Assembly: GCF_024266705.1 (NCBI RefSeq)
Contig: NZ_CP100756.1
Location: forward strand, 2,170,001-2,234,000
Length of the DNA: 64,000 nt
Source of the DNA: Natrinema gelatinilyticum
GTDB lineage: Archaea; Halobacteriota; Halobacteria; Halobacteriales; Natrialbaceae
Direction: 5' to 3'
The position numbers and the translations under genes are program-made. Under the pieces are notes generated by a model. That model did no database searches, had not been told where the DNA came from, and saw nothing but the letters and a program-made list of their open reading frames with translations. Shown here in pieces: positions 45,501 to 54,339 of this stretch. Numbering within the stretch: the stretch's first letter is position 1; each line of letters opens with the position of its first letter.

Positions 45501-45662
45501 TCATCGCTGTTGCAACCGGCAAAACCGTACCGACCACGGCAACCTCGTGGCGGTACCGCACAGGTACACGGCGGTATCGGATTCGGAGTCGGGTGCAGCC
45601 CGATCCCAGAGATGGCACAGCGCGGACACGAGGATGACGGCGATGACACTGGGGAGTACCAT
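45501..45662 (-). CDS. Possible 53-residue membrane peptide upstream of the thioesterase
   Basis: ATG at 45662-45660 opens a frame reading MVLPSVIAVILVSALCHLWD, a convincing N-terminal hydrophobic helix. An Asp/Ser-rich stretch and a basic C-terminus RLPWSVRFCRLQQR follow. The stop is 4 bases before the thioesterase start. It is too short for confident assignment and has no known family. The amphipathic layout and tight spacing make it more than random, but it could be a fragment. Confidence 0.35.
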   Translation of the reverse strand: MVLPSVIAVILVSALCHLWDRAAPDSESDTAVYLCGTATRLPWSVRFCRLQQR

Positions 45663-45781
45663 GCCGCCTGTCTCACCGAGAGTGGGGGTCGGTGCGGCCG
45701 AAACCGGTCATCGGAACCGCCGGAGTGGCGGCGGAGTCGAGGTGACCGTTCCGTCTTCGGACCGAGACGATACCACGACCC

Positions 45782-46573
45782 CTAGAGCCCGTTTTGCATC
45801 GCCTCGAGGTCTTCTGCGGCGTGGCCACAGATCACCCGGGCATCGCGACGTCGTTCGAGGTCTTTGAGGAACCGTAGGCTCTCGACCCAGTCGCGCTTGC
45901 TCCAGAGCAGTCCGCCGCCCATCGGCAGTTCCCGTTCGTAGTTCGCCCGCGTGTAGGCCTGATCTCCGGCGAGGATCACCGTCCCGTCGTCGAGGTCGAG
46001 TACGACGCCGAGCAGGCCGGGCGTGTGACCGGGCAGCCGAACGAACTCGACCCCGTCGAAGAGGTGCCGTCGGTCGCGGTGAACGATCTCCCACTCGAGG
46101 TCGCGGTCGAAATCGCTAGCGACGTACGCTTCGTCACCAGCGTCAGTCTTGGCGGCGTAGTAAGCGTACTTCAGCTCCTCCTCGTGGACGAAGATCGGGG
46201 TGTCGGTTCCCTCGAACGCGTAGAGGCCGCCGGCGTGGTCGAGGTGGAGGTGCGTCTGAATCACGTAATCGATGTCGGACACGTCGTAGCCGGCATCGGC
46301 CAGGTCGTCCTCGAGCGGACGCAGACCGGTGTGTTCGAAGGCGGCGTACAACTCGTCGGGCCAGTGGCCGTCGGCGGCGTCGGGATGGGATCCCGTGTCC
46401 CAGAGGAGCGTTCCCTCGGGATGGTTGATGACGATGTTGTACACCGGTCCTTCCCCCATGATCGTCTCCGGGTTCGGTTCGTCGGCCGTGCCGCGGACGA
46501 TCCCTTCGATAGTGTTGTTGACGTCGCTAGTGATTGTCCCGCGATCAATCGGCGTGAGTGTCGCGTCGACCAT
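45782..46573 (-). CDS. Metallo-beta-lactamase fold hydrolase, AHL-lactonase-like
   Basis: A 263-residue MBL protein close to the N-acyl-homoserine lactonase (AttM/AiiA) subgroup. YNIVINHPEGTLLWDTGSHP, TQTHLHLDHAGG-type metal ligands (DYVIQTHLHLDHAGGLYAFE), LPGHTPGLLGVVLDLDDG and ILAGDQAYTRANYE are typical. Whether it cleaves lactones or another ester is not known; haloarchaeal acyl-homoserine-lactone signalling is poorly established. It lies convergent to no close gene and appears monocistronic. Confidence 0.85.
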   Translation of the reverse strand: MVDATLTPIDRGTITSDVNNTIEGIVRGTADEPNPETIMGEGPVYNIVINHPEGTLLWDTGSHPDAADGHWPDELYAAFEHTGLRPLEDDLADAGYDVSDIDYVIQTHLHLDHAGGLYAFEGTDTPIFVHEEELKYAYYAAKTDAGDEAYVASDFDRDLEWEIVHRDRRHLFDGVEFVRLPGHTPGLLGVVLDLDDGTVILAGDQAYTRANYERELPMGGGLLWSKRDWVESLRFLKDLERRRDARVICGHAAEDLEAMQNGL

Positions 46574-46750
46574 ACGCGATTCACGTCCGACGGGTGCTTA
46601 TGCGTGCCGACGGGCGCTCGTAGACTCCGACGGGCGCGTATGGCGGATCGATCGTCCCCGATCGGTCCCCGGAACACGTAGCCCGGTACAGTCCGTGCTC
46701 GCTGTCAATGCTTGCCGTAGCCCTACCCCGCTTCGAGACGTACCGGGCAC

Positions 46751-46885
46751 ATGGTCAGAGCTTCGACGATCGTTCTCGTCGTCGGCGTCGGTCTACTGTT
46801 CGTTCCGATTCCACCCGTCGCAACGATTCTCGGCGCCCTCGTTATCCTCGCTGGCGCCGGACTCAGGATCCTGACTGACCACTGA
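46751..46885 (+). CDS. 44-residue hydrophobic peptide
   Basis: ATG at 46751 to TGA at 46883-46885 encodes MVRASTIVLVVGVGLLFVPI followed by PPVATILGALVILAGAGLRI and LTDH. Two hydrophobic segments are separated by a Pro-Pro turn, a layout seen in small conserved haloarchaeal membrane proteins that are often left out of annotation. There is no obvious Shine-Dalgarno sequence, consistent with leaderless expression. Function unknown. Confidence 0.6.
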   Translation: MVRASTIVLVVGVGLLFVPIPPVATILGALVILAGAGLRILTDH

Positions 46886-47075
46886 CGACCGACACCCGCC
46901 CATCGACGACTGAACACTGACAACTGACGGCCGATCGCTGACCGAACGGCGGCCGCCGAATCCCGATCCACGACACACGCCGACACTGAGACGGGTACAC
47001 GGGCGCCGGTTCCGACCGGTCACGACCTGCATCGGTAGGTCCACGATTTTACTGGCGGTCGTCCGACAATTGCGT

Positions 47076-48425
47076 ATGGTTCCGACCCCAGATGTAATCG
47101 TCGTCGGTGGTGGCCTCGCCGGGCTCGTCGCCGCGCGACACCTCGGCGGCGGTGGTGTCGATGCGACGCTCTACGAGCGTCGCGAAACGGTCGGTGGCCG
47201 CGTCCAAACCCGAGAGCGCGACGGCTACCGATTCGACCGCGGTTTCCAGGTACTCTTTACCGCCTACCCCGCAGTCCAGCGAGAACTCGACCTCGAGGCG
47301 CTCTCGTTGCGTCGGTTCGACCCGGGTGCCACCCTGGCCGGCCCGAACGGCCGCACGACGCTTGCGGACCCGCTTCGGGAGCCGGAAACGATCCCAGCGA
47401 CGCTGTCCAATCCGTTCGTCTCCATCGGCGACGCATTTCGCGTTGCCCGTCTCTGGTGGGATCTTCGGCGAACCGAGCCGGACGCGATACTCGACGGCGC
47501 GTCCGAGACGACTATCGGGACGTACCTTCGCGAGCGTGGGTTTTCGGACCGATTCATCGAGGGATTCATTGCACCGTTCTACGGCGGAATCACTCTCGAC
47601 CGGTCGCTTTCGACCTCGAGTCGCGTCTTCGAATACACCTTCCGGGCTCTCGCGACGGGCGATATTACCGTACCGGCCGGTGGAATGGGTGCGATCCCGG
47701 CCCAGCTCGCTGACCGCGTGCGTGAACTCGGCGGGACGATCGAAACCGACGTCACGGTCGAGTCGGTCTCCGCGGCTGTCGACGATTCGAACGGCGTCGA
47801 TACTCGCGAATCGGCGGGGACCGTCACCGTCGATATCGGCGATCGGACTGCCGAAGCCGATGCGGTCGTCGTCGCGACGGATCCGCCGACCGCACGCGAA
47901 CTGACGGCCGTGTCCTCGGTCCCCACCGACGCCCGCGCCTGCGTCACCCAGTACTACGCGCTGCCGGCCGACACCGATCTCGCGACCAGCCGACGGCTCC
48001 TGTTGAACGCGACAGAAGCGGGGCCGAACCACGTCGTCCCGCACAGCGCCATCGCACCGGAGTACGCCCCTGACGACGAGAGCCTCATCAGCGCGACCTA
48101 CCTCGGCGAGCAGCGCGGGATCTCTACGACCACGAAGCACAACGGTGTCCAGACCGACGCGTCCCTCGCCGAGCGGACGCGGTCGACTCTCGAGTCGTGG
48201 TACCCGGACCGGCGATTCGACGGACTCGAACCGCTCCACACCGAACGTATCCCGTTCGCCCAGTTCGCCCAGCCACCAGGGTTCCGCGACCGCCTGCCGG
48301 ACGTGCGCGAACCTGCCGGTCCTGTGTACCTCGCTGGTGACTACACGCGGTGGTCGTCGATTCAGGGTGCGATGGAAAGCGGCCGTCGGGCGGCGAAATC
48401 GGTGATCGACGATCTGTCTCGGTGA
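47076..48425 (+). CDS. FAD-dependent oxidoreductase (amine oxidase/phytoene desaturase type)
   Basis: A 449-residue flavoprotein. The dinucleotide-binding motif is VIVVGGGLAGLVAARHL, followed by the second conserved block YERRETVGGRVQT and the FDRGFQVLFTAYP segment. The C-terminal FAD contact is in PAGPVYLAGDYTRWSSIQGA. The overall layout is that of protoporphyrinogen-oxidase/carotenoid-desaturase relatives. Substrate is not predictable; such genes in haloarchaea are often annotated as NAD(P)/FAD-dependent oxidoreductases. The start is ATG 47076; a TTG at 47070 is less likely. Confidence 0.85.
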   Translation: MVPTPDVIVVGGGLAGLVAARHLGGGGVDATLYERRETVGGRVQTRERDGYRFDRGFQVLFTAYPAVQRELDLEALSLRRFDPGATLAGPNGRTTLADPLREPETIPATLSNPFVSIGDAFRVARLWWDLRRTEPDAILDGASETTIGTYLRERGFSDRFIEGFIAPFYGGITLDRSLSTSSRVFEYTFRALATGDITVPAGGMGAIPAQLADRVRELGGTIETDVTVESVSAAVDDSNGVDTRESAGTVTVDIGDRTAEADAVVVATDPPTARELTAVSSVPTDARACVTQYYALPADTDLATSRRLLLNATEAGPNHVVPHSAIAPEYAPDDESLISATYLGEQRGISTTTKHNGVQTDASLAERTRSTLESWYPDRRFDGLEPLHTERIPFAQFAQPPGFRDRLPDVREPAGPVYLAGDYTRWSSIQGAMESGRRAAKSVIDDLSR

Positions 48426-48552
48426 CCAGTTTTGGGTCCGATTCGGCGCTCGACCTCGAGGGCCACGTCGGTACTCGGTCGTGTCGATCGGGTGGCCGAG
48501 TACCGACGGACGAATCGGTTTTCGTTTCCCGACGCGAACTCCGGGTTGGAAT

Positions 48553-49782
48553 TCACGACCGATCGATCGACAGGAAGAACACGAAACAGACGGTCACACC
48601 CGCACACCCGGCCAGGAGGAAGAACGCCTCGTCGAATAGATTTCGGTCCGCCAGAAGTCCGATAACGGTCGGTGAAACCGCGGCCAACAGGAGGTACGTC
48701 GTCCGGAGGAACCCGAAGCCCGTTCCCTGTATCTCGGATGGAAGTGCCTCTGCGACCGCCGCCTGCGCGATCGGCCAGAAGCCCAGTTGCGTACTGATTA
48801 GCATCGAGATTACGAGTAACGTCCAAAAGCCGTTCGCTGCCGTGAGGAGTACTAACGCGACAGCGGTCAACCCCGTGAAGGAAATGAGGGTCGTTCGGTC
48901 GCTGAACGAGTCACCGATGGCGCCGCCGATCGGCTGAATCACGACCCCCGTTGCGAAGAAGACGCTATAGAGCGTGGCCGCCGACCCCTTCGAGAGGCCC
49001 TTCACGTCAATGAGGTACGTCGGGTAGAAACTCGTGAATCCCTGATAGATGAACGACATCAAGAACATCGACGTTATGAAGACGACGATCTGGCGCTGGC
49101 TGATCGCGCTCGAGAGGTCTCTGGCAGTTGCGAGGGAGAGTTCGTCGACAGCGCTCTCGTTTCCGGACGTTCGCGGTGGCACGATCAGCCAGAGCGAGAG
49201 GGCCGCGACCCCGACTATCGGCGTTACCGCCGCGAAGCCTGCCCACCAGCTGAATTCGGCTGCCAGGAACCCCATCGCGACCGGCAGCGTGACCGTCCCG
49301 ACGTTTCCCGCCGCCGAACTGATTCCGATGGCCGTCGCCCCGCGGTCCGGAAAGATATCCGTGAGAATGGTGAACCTGGTCGTCGCAAAGAGACCGGTCG
49401 CGATTCCGATCAGTCCGATTCCGACGAAGAGGATCGCAATCGTCGGAGCGAGAATGGAGACTACGAGGCCGAGGATCACGAGCACGACACCGCCGGTGAG
49501 GATATTTCGTTCACCGATTCGGTCTCCGAGGATGCCCCCCGGGAGTTGAAATAAGGCGTAACAAACCCAGAGGACGCTCAATAGCATGCCGGCGGTCGTG
49601 AGGCCGATTTCGAAATCGCTGCGAATGTACGGTACCAACGCCGGCACCGCGAGTCGAATACCTAGCGCGAGAAACCAGCCGAACGCGACGGCACCGAGAA
49701 TCTGGCCCCGTTTTTCTCCACCGAGTTCACCGAAGAGCGCTCGCACAGTTGCGGGTACAGTGACGATACCGAAAAGACCCAT
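48553..49782 (-). CDS. MFS transporter
   Basis: A 409-residue major facilitator with 12 predicted helices. The loop 2-3 motif GGILGDRIGERNILTGG and its repeat GGAIGDSFSDRTTLISF in the second half are diagnostic. DRGATAIGISSAAGNVGTVT occurs near helix 5. It is most like the NarK/hexuronate-like group of organic-anion exporters/importers, but the substrate is unknown. Adjacent genes are not obviously related. An alternative ATG three bases upstream exists at 49785. Confidence 0.88.
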   Translation of the reverse strand: MGLFGIVTVPATVRALFGELGGEKRGQILGAVAFGWFLALGIRLAVPALVPYIRSDFEIGLTTAGMLLSVLWVCYALFQLPGGILGDRIGERNILTGGVVLVILGLVVSILAPTIAILFVGIGLIGIATGLFATTRFTILTDIFPDRGATAIGISSAAGNVGTVTLPVAMGFLAAEFSWWAGFAAVTPIVGVAALSLWLIVPPRTSGNESAVDELSLATARDLSSAISQRQIVVFITSMFLMSFIYQGFTSFYPTYLIDVKGLSKGSAATLYSVFFATGVVIQPIGGAIGDSFSDRTTLISFTGLTAVALVLLTAANGFWTLLVISMLISTQLGFWPIAQAAVAEALPSEIQGTGFGFLRTTYLLLAAVSPTVIGLLADRNLFDEAFFLLAGCAGVTVCFVFFLSIDRS

Positions 49783-49849
49783 CACTGGGATATTGCGACG
49801 GGCAACCGCCTTACGTATTAGCCTCGAGGAAATCGACGGCGGCGGACAG

Positions 49850-50038
49850 TCACTCGTTTACGCCATCCAGAACGGTATCTTCTGACCGTTCGACGACCTG
49901 AAACTCGGTCGCTCCGCACTGACAGCCGTCTCTCGTTCCGATCGGCTGGATCGTCCCGTCGGGCCATTTTTCGGCGGCATAGGCGGACCCGCAGGAAATG
50001 CATTTCGCGATCGTTCGTTGCCCCTCCCCGTCAGGCAT
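49850..50038 (-). CDS. Small zinc-ribbon protein
   Basis: A 62-residue protein with a two-knuckle zinc ribbon: KCISCGSAYAAEKWPDG and GCQCGATEFQVVE, that is CxxC and CxC. The sequence is typical of small haloarchaeal zinc-finger proteins that are widespread and mostly uncharacterised. The stop lies 67 bp before the MFS gene's start, in the same direction, so co-transcription is possible. Confidence 0.75.
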   Translation of the reverse strand: MPDGEGQRTIAKCISCGSAYAAEKWPDGTIQPIGTRDGCQCGATEFQVVERSEDTVLDGVNE

Positions 50039-50120
50039 TCTCCATCGACGGCCCCTATTAGTCCTGTCTCAAAGAACTGAATCGTTGACCAGTAAACTCA
50101 CTTAAATAGTACCGTCCAGA

Positions 50121-50780
50121 TCAGCCGAAGTCCGTCACCGACGAGAGGAGCACCGTTTGCAGGATTTTCTCGTTTCCTCTCCGAATACGGGTCGAGAGCG
50201 CCTGGCGTGAGATGCCGAGCTCGGACGCGAGTTCGCTCAGATTAGCTTCGCTCGGCGTGGCGAAATAGCCTCTTCGGAGCGCCAACACGAGCGCTTCGCG
50301 TTGATCCTGAGAGAGACCGAACTGACGCCGCTGTCCGACCCGCTCACGGAGTGTGTACGTTCGTTCGATGTGGATCGTGATGTCTTGGTCCGTACAGTAG
50401 TTGTGGAACTGTGAGAGCGCATCGTGGTCGTTGAAGCGAAGGCGGAACAACCAGTTCTCGTTCCCCTCCGCTTCGAGGATGACCGCTTCCGACTCGGCGA
50501 TACCGTGGACGAGGTCACGCTGTGGTTCCTCCCATTGGATCCGATACAATCCGCTATCGCCGACCTTGTCGAGAGCGAGGAGTTCCGTGACGATCGGACT
50601 GTTTCGCACCGACTCCTCGAACGCTTCGTGGGTATTCCCGGTCACCCACACGAACGGCAGCACCTCCCCTCCCGTCGGGACGATGCGTTCGATCTCGAGG
50701 TGCATACCGGGTACTCCCGAGAGGACAGCTCCGAGCGAAAACTCGTCGCTTCCGATCGTGAATTCTAAGATGACGCTCAT
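50121..50780 (-). CDS. HTH_10 (Bat-type) transcriptional regulator
   Basis: A 219-residue regulator beginning MSVILEFTIGSDEFSLGAVL (ATG 50780). The C-terminal HTH_10 domain reads LSQDQREALVLALRRGYFAT, then SELASELGISRQALSTRIRR with the recognition helix. The N-terminal about 150 residues form the conserved Bat-associated sensor (GAF/HTH-associated) region. Length is typical. Target genes are not apparent; the zinc-ribbon and MFS genes follow in the same direction and are candidates. Confidence 0.88.
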   Translation of the reverse strand: MSVILEFTIGSDEFSLGAVLSGVPGMHLEIERIVPTGGEVLPFVWVTGNTHEAFEESVRNSPIVTELLALDKVGDSGLYRIQWEEPQRDLVHGIAESEAVILEAEGNENWLFRLRFNDHDALSQFHNYCTDQDITIHIERTYTLRERVGQRRQFGLSQDQREALVLALRRGYFATPSEANLSELASELGISRQALSTRIRRGNEKILQTVLLSSVTDFG

Positions 50781-51064
50781 GCGGACACGAATGCGTAACG
50801 CCAGCCACGACTGTAGGAGTTGGCCCTGACTCGCGTTCTGATCGAGAGGATGCTGTGCATCGTCGACGCTCCGTTCCACACTTCCCTCCCTCTCAGAGCG
50901 GACCTCCACGTCGTTCGGGCCCGAGAACGCGTCCGGCTGGTTCGAATAACAGCGCCAGCGTCGGACGATCCTCAGCAACGGCCATTTCCCACGGGCACCG
51001 ACGATTACGGGGACCTCTCGCTGGCCTCGCAACCGTCAGCCGATCCCAGCGGCCGACGGGTCGC

Positions 51065-51778
51065 TCACAACAGTCGGCGGAGGTCCCCCAGCGGTGGGAA
51101 CCAGAGCGTCTCGCCGCTCGAGCGGTCCCAGACCGCCGGATGGAACACGTCGGCGGTTTGGACCAGCGGCGACTGGAAGTCACTGCCGGACATCCCGTTG
51201 ACGGTCGCCCCTGCGGCGAGGCGCGTAAACGCCGGGAGGACGAGGACGGCGGCTCCCTCGTACGCGTCGGGACCATAGAGAACGCAGGGGAGCTTGCGCC
51301 CGTCAACGGACAATGTCGGGTGATCGTGGCCAATGACGTACCGTTCGGCCGCCGCGTCGGGGCGGTCGTGACCGTGGCAGACGACGGTTTCCCCGTCCGC
51401 CAACCGATACTCCGCTGCCGTCTCGCCGTCGAAGGGTCCCTCAAGCATCGCGTCGTGGTTGCCGGGCGTGACGATGATGTCGGCACCGGCCGCGTCGACG
51501 GCGGCGACGAGTCGGTCGAGGTCGCGCTCGACGCCGCGTGGAATCCGCGAAAACGAGTGTAACAGGTCCCCCGCGACGACGACGGTGGCCGGTTCGGTCG
51601 CCTCGAGGAGGCCGCGGACACGCTCTATGGAATCGGACCCGTCGTCGATTGGCGCCTCGACGCTCGAGGCGGCCGCTTTGCCGAGGTGGACGTCCGCCAG
51701 GACGAGCGTTTCGGCGGCGGGAACGGAGACGGCGCGGTCGTGAACCGAAAACGGAACGTCGACGTCGACGGCGGTCAT
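51065..51778 (-). CDS. Metallophosphoesterase
   Basis: A 237-residue calcineurin-like phosphoesterase. The five metal-binding blocks are visible: LADVHLGKAA, VVAGDLLHSF, VTPGNHDAML, VVCHGHDRPD and VIGHDHPTL. These fit the archaeal YfcE/Helicase-associated MPE subfamily; the substrate could be a phosphodiester. The ATG at 51778 overlaps the stop of artA (ATGA), giving an artA-phosphoesterase operon. Confidence 0.88.
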   Translation of the reverse strand: MTAVDVDVPFSVHDRAVSVPAAETLVLADVHLGKAAASSVEAPIDDGSDSIERVRGLLEATEPATVVVAGDLLHSFSRIPRGVERDLDRLVAAVDAAGADIIVTPGNHDAMLEGPFDGETAAEYRLADGETVVCHGHDRPDAAAERYVIGHDHPTLSVDGRKLPCVLYGPDAYEGAAVLVLPAFTRLAAGATVNGMSGSDFQSPLVQTADVFHPAVWDRSSGETLWFPPLGDLRRLL

Positions 51779-52872
51779 GACTCGGTCTCCGGCGCGGACG
51801 CAGGCCCGGAGTTATCGATCGGACCATCGTCGGCGTTCGTGTTCGATCCGGCCGATTCCGTCGCGGCCGTCCGCCCGCCGTTTGCCTGCACGTCCCGACC
51901 GAGCGCGTCCGTGAGGTCGTACTCGTCGCCGGTCAGGATGTAGAGGACGTCCTCGAGCGGCTCGAGGATCTCCGGGAGAATGCGGACGACGAGGGAGGTG
52001 ATCCCCAGCAGGGCGACGATCGACAGCGATTGTGCGATGAAGTTGTGGGCGACGATGTAGGAGGTTCGGTCGGCGGGAGCACCCATGAACTCCGTGACGA
52101 CGTAGACGAGGACATCCTGCTGGAACCAGCCCCACGGTGAGGCCAGGCCGATGAACACGTTTCTGACGAGGTTGAGGAACCAGATGACGCCGATCGCGAG
52201 CGCGAAGGCTGTGGCCTTCCGCTTGAGGGGCGCCTTCACCGCGGCGATGAGTCCGCCGAAGATGGCCATGCTGCCGATCCCAGTACAGGAGGTGATGATG
52301 TAGGTCGTCCGGCCGGTCACGGTCTCGTTGGGATCGAACGCGAACCGACTCTGGTACCCGTTCGCACCCTCTTCGATGCCGGGACTGTGGCCCAGCAACT
52401 CCATCCCGAAGTGGGTCTGTGTGGCAGTCGTTTCGATCAGCCAGGTCCGAACGAACGGAATCGTCTCGACCGGCAGGTAGATCAGACCCATGAACGCGAT
52501 GGCCTTCGAGAGCAGGAGCAGCGATTCTCGGCCCTGGACGAGCAGATACCCGGTGTAGGCACACAGCGGCAGTGCGGCGAGTGTCAGCAGCGTCTGGATC
52601 GGGCTCTTGACCTCGAGGTAGTAGTGTGGTATCATCGTCACCCAGAAGAGGCCGAAGACGACCCAGGCGCCAGCGGCGAGATACCGGGCCGGATCGACGG
52701 CACCGCGCCACTCGAGGAGCATTGCCGCGACGAACGCGCCGATCGCGATCCACGCGAGCGAATCCGAAAGCGGGATCGATCCGACGCTCACGGCGGCGAG
52801 CGTCGCTGGTCCCGTCGTCACGAATTCGACGGCAGCACTGGCGACGACGGGCGCCGCTGGGAGGGCCGACAT
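51775..52872 (-). CDS. artA: Archaeosortase A
   Basis: A 365-residue integral membrane transpeptidase-like protein of the exosortase/archaeosortase superfamily. It processes PGF-CTERM proteins such as the S-layer glycoprotein and links them to a membrane lipid. The catalytic cysteine is in TSCTGIGSMAIFGGLI, the arginine in NLVRNVFIGLASPWGW, and the distal histidine in IVAHNFIAQSLS. The N-terminus (VEFVTTGPATLAAVSVGSIP) is extracellular or membrane-associated. The start is ATG 52872; a longer open frame upstream overlaps the next gene's promoter and is rejected. A cytoplasmic acidic tail of about 70 residues ends the protein. Confidence 0.93.
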   Translation of the reverse strand: MSALPAAPVVASAAVEFVTTGPATLAAVSVGSIPLSDSLAWIAIGAFVAAMLLEWRGAVDPARYLAAGAWVVFGLFWVTMIPHYYLEVKSPIQTLLTLAALPLCAYTGYLLVQGRESLLLLSKAIAFMGLIYLPVETIPFVRTWLIETTATQTHFGMELLGHSPGIEEGANGYQSRFAFDPNETVTGRTTYIITSCTGIGSMAIFGGLIAAVKAPLKRKATAFALAIGVIWFLNLVRNVFIGLASPWGWFQQDVLVYVVTEFMGAPADRTSYIVAHNFIAQSLSIVALLGITSLVVRILPEILEPLEDVLYILTGDEYDLTDALGRDVQANGGRTAATESAGSNTNADDGPIDNSGPASAPETES

Positions 52873-52998
52873 AGTCAGGCTAACCCGAAGGACTCTCTCG
52901 GCATCAACTTGACGCCTCGAGACAGTCGGCTCGCTCGCGACACGGCACGGTCGATCGATCGGGTACCTTTTTGCCACCCTGAGGAAAAGGGTAGCCGT

Positions 52999-53778
52999 AT
53001 GGTCGACGTCCTCGATACCAAGCGGGCCGCGACGCGATTTCGCATTCTCGTCCAGATCGCCGAGCGCCAGCCTGCGGTCAGTCAGGGGGAAATCGCCGAG
53101 GAGGTTGGCGTGACGAGCCAGGCCGTCAGTGAGTACATTCGCGAACTCGTCGACGATGGTCTCGTCGAGATGGAGGGTCGATCGCGTTATCGAGTGACCC
53201 GCGAGGGCGTAGACTGGCTCTTCCGCACTGCCGACGACGTCCGTCGGTTCGCCGACCACGTCACGGGCGACGTGCTGGGCGCGATGAGCGAAGACGCCTA
53301 CATCGCCACCGACGACATCGAGGAAGGCGACACGGTCACTCTGACGGTCGAAGACGGTCTCCTTCACGCGACTCCCGAAAGCGACGGGCCTGCGACCGGC
53401 ATCGCGACCACCGACGCCGAGGCCGGCACCGACGTCGGCGTCACCAGCTTCGAAGGCGTCATGGAACTCGAACCAGGGTCCGTTACCGTCCTGCAGGTTC
53501 CCTCGATCCGCACTGGCGGGAGCCGCGCTATCGCGGACGAGACCGTCACCAACGCGTGCGACGAGGCGGACCTCGTCGCCGCCACCGGTGTCGAGGCCAT
53601 CGTCGCCTGTCGGCAAGCAGGCACCGACCCGGCCGTCACGTTCGCCGTCGGCGAAGTCGTAGCGGACGCCGCCAATCACGGCCTCAGTGTCACCGCCGTC
53701 GCGACGACCGATGCCGTCGGTCGGGTCACCGACGCGCTGCGAGACGCAGACGTCTCCTACGAAGTACTCGAAGGGTAA
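52999..53778 (+). CDS. Winged-helix transcriptional regulator
   Basis: A 259-residue protein. The N-terminal winged helix is RFRILVQIAERQPAVSQGEI, AEEVGVTSQAVSEYIRELVD, DGLVEMEGRSRYRVTREGVD. The remainder contains two domains, an acidic beta-rich one (VTLTVEDGLLHATPESDGPA) and a C-terminal Rossmann-like region (GVEAIVACRQAGTDPAVTFA). It is divergent from artA across about 125 bp and may regulate it. Similar proteins are widespread in haloarchaea as hypothetical transcriptional regulators. Confidence 0.8.
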   Translation: MVDVLDTKRAATRFRILVQIAERQPAVSQGEIAEEVGVTSQAVSEYIRELVDDGLVEMEGRSRYRVTREGVDWLFRTADDVRRFADHVTGDVLGAMSEDAYIATDDIEEGDTVTLTVEDGLLHATPESDGPATGIATTDAEAGTDVGVTSFEGVMELEPGSVTVLQVPSIRTGGSRAIADETVTNACDEADLVAATGVEAIVACRQAGTDPAVTFAVGEVVADAANHGLSVTAVATTDAVGRVTDALRDADVSYEVLEG

Positions 53779-53861
53779 CCACGCCGACACGAACGGGTCG
53801 GCCCAAAGATTTTGGGTACAGATGCTTTGACGGTGAAGCTGTTTTAAACCCGTAGAGAGCC

Positions 53862-54224
53862 ATGGACCAGTCGGACGCTTTCCGAGTACTTGCCAGCGCT
53901 GACCGGCAGTATCTCTTTCACGAACTCGTGGAACGCGGCGGAGCGAGCACAGTGGATACGTTATCACGGCAAATCTCCGTCCGACGACATCGAACCTCGC
54001 CTGAAAAGGTCACCGACGCTGAAATCGACCGCACTCGCGTCCGACTGATTCATATCCACCTCCCCCAGTTACTCGAACGAGACATCGTCGACGTCGACTG
54101 GACCGACGGGGAGATCAGATTCACCGAGGACGCCGACATCGACCTGTTGCTCGATGCCGCCGCGGAACTGAAGCAGTGGCCTCCGGAGCCGCGGATAGAT
54201 CGCGTACACGCGTGCCGCCCGTGA
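53862..54224 (+). CDS. DUF7344-type winged-helix-like protein
   Basis: A 120-residue protein. DAFRVLASADRQYLFHELVE, TVDTLSRQISVR and RVRLIHIHLPQLLERDIVDV match the layout of haloarchaeal DUF7344 domains, which look like divergent winged helices. The C-terminus is short. The gene stands alone between two regulators and the PAC2 gene (convergent). Confidence 0.7.
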   Translation: MDQSDAFRVLASADRQYLFHELVERGGASTVDTLSRQISVRRHRTSPEKVTDAEIDRTRVRLIHIHLPQLLERDIVDVDWTDGEIRFTEDADIDLLLDAAAELKQWPPEPRIDRVHACRP

Positions 54225-54339
54225 GCCGGACACGCCGACCGAACGTCAGCAGTACCGACGCGAAAGCTTACGGCTTCGCCCGAAGAGGATGTCAACCGGC
54301 GATCGGCCGTTCGAAAAGCGCTCCCCGGATACGTCGGTG

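Noticed and set aside
51775..51943. Plus-strand short frames across the artA-phosphoesterase junction
   Set aside because: Antisense to two well-supported, overlapping genes and low in complexity.
52873..53967. N-terminal extension of the artA frame
   Set aside because: The open frame runs over the divergent regulator gene at 52999-53778; the archaeosortase fold begins at ATG 52872.
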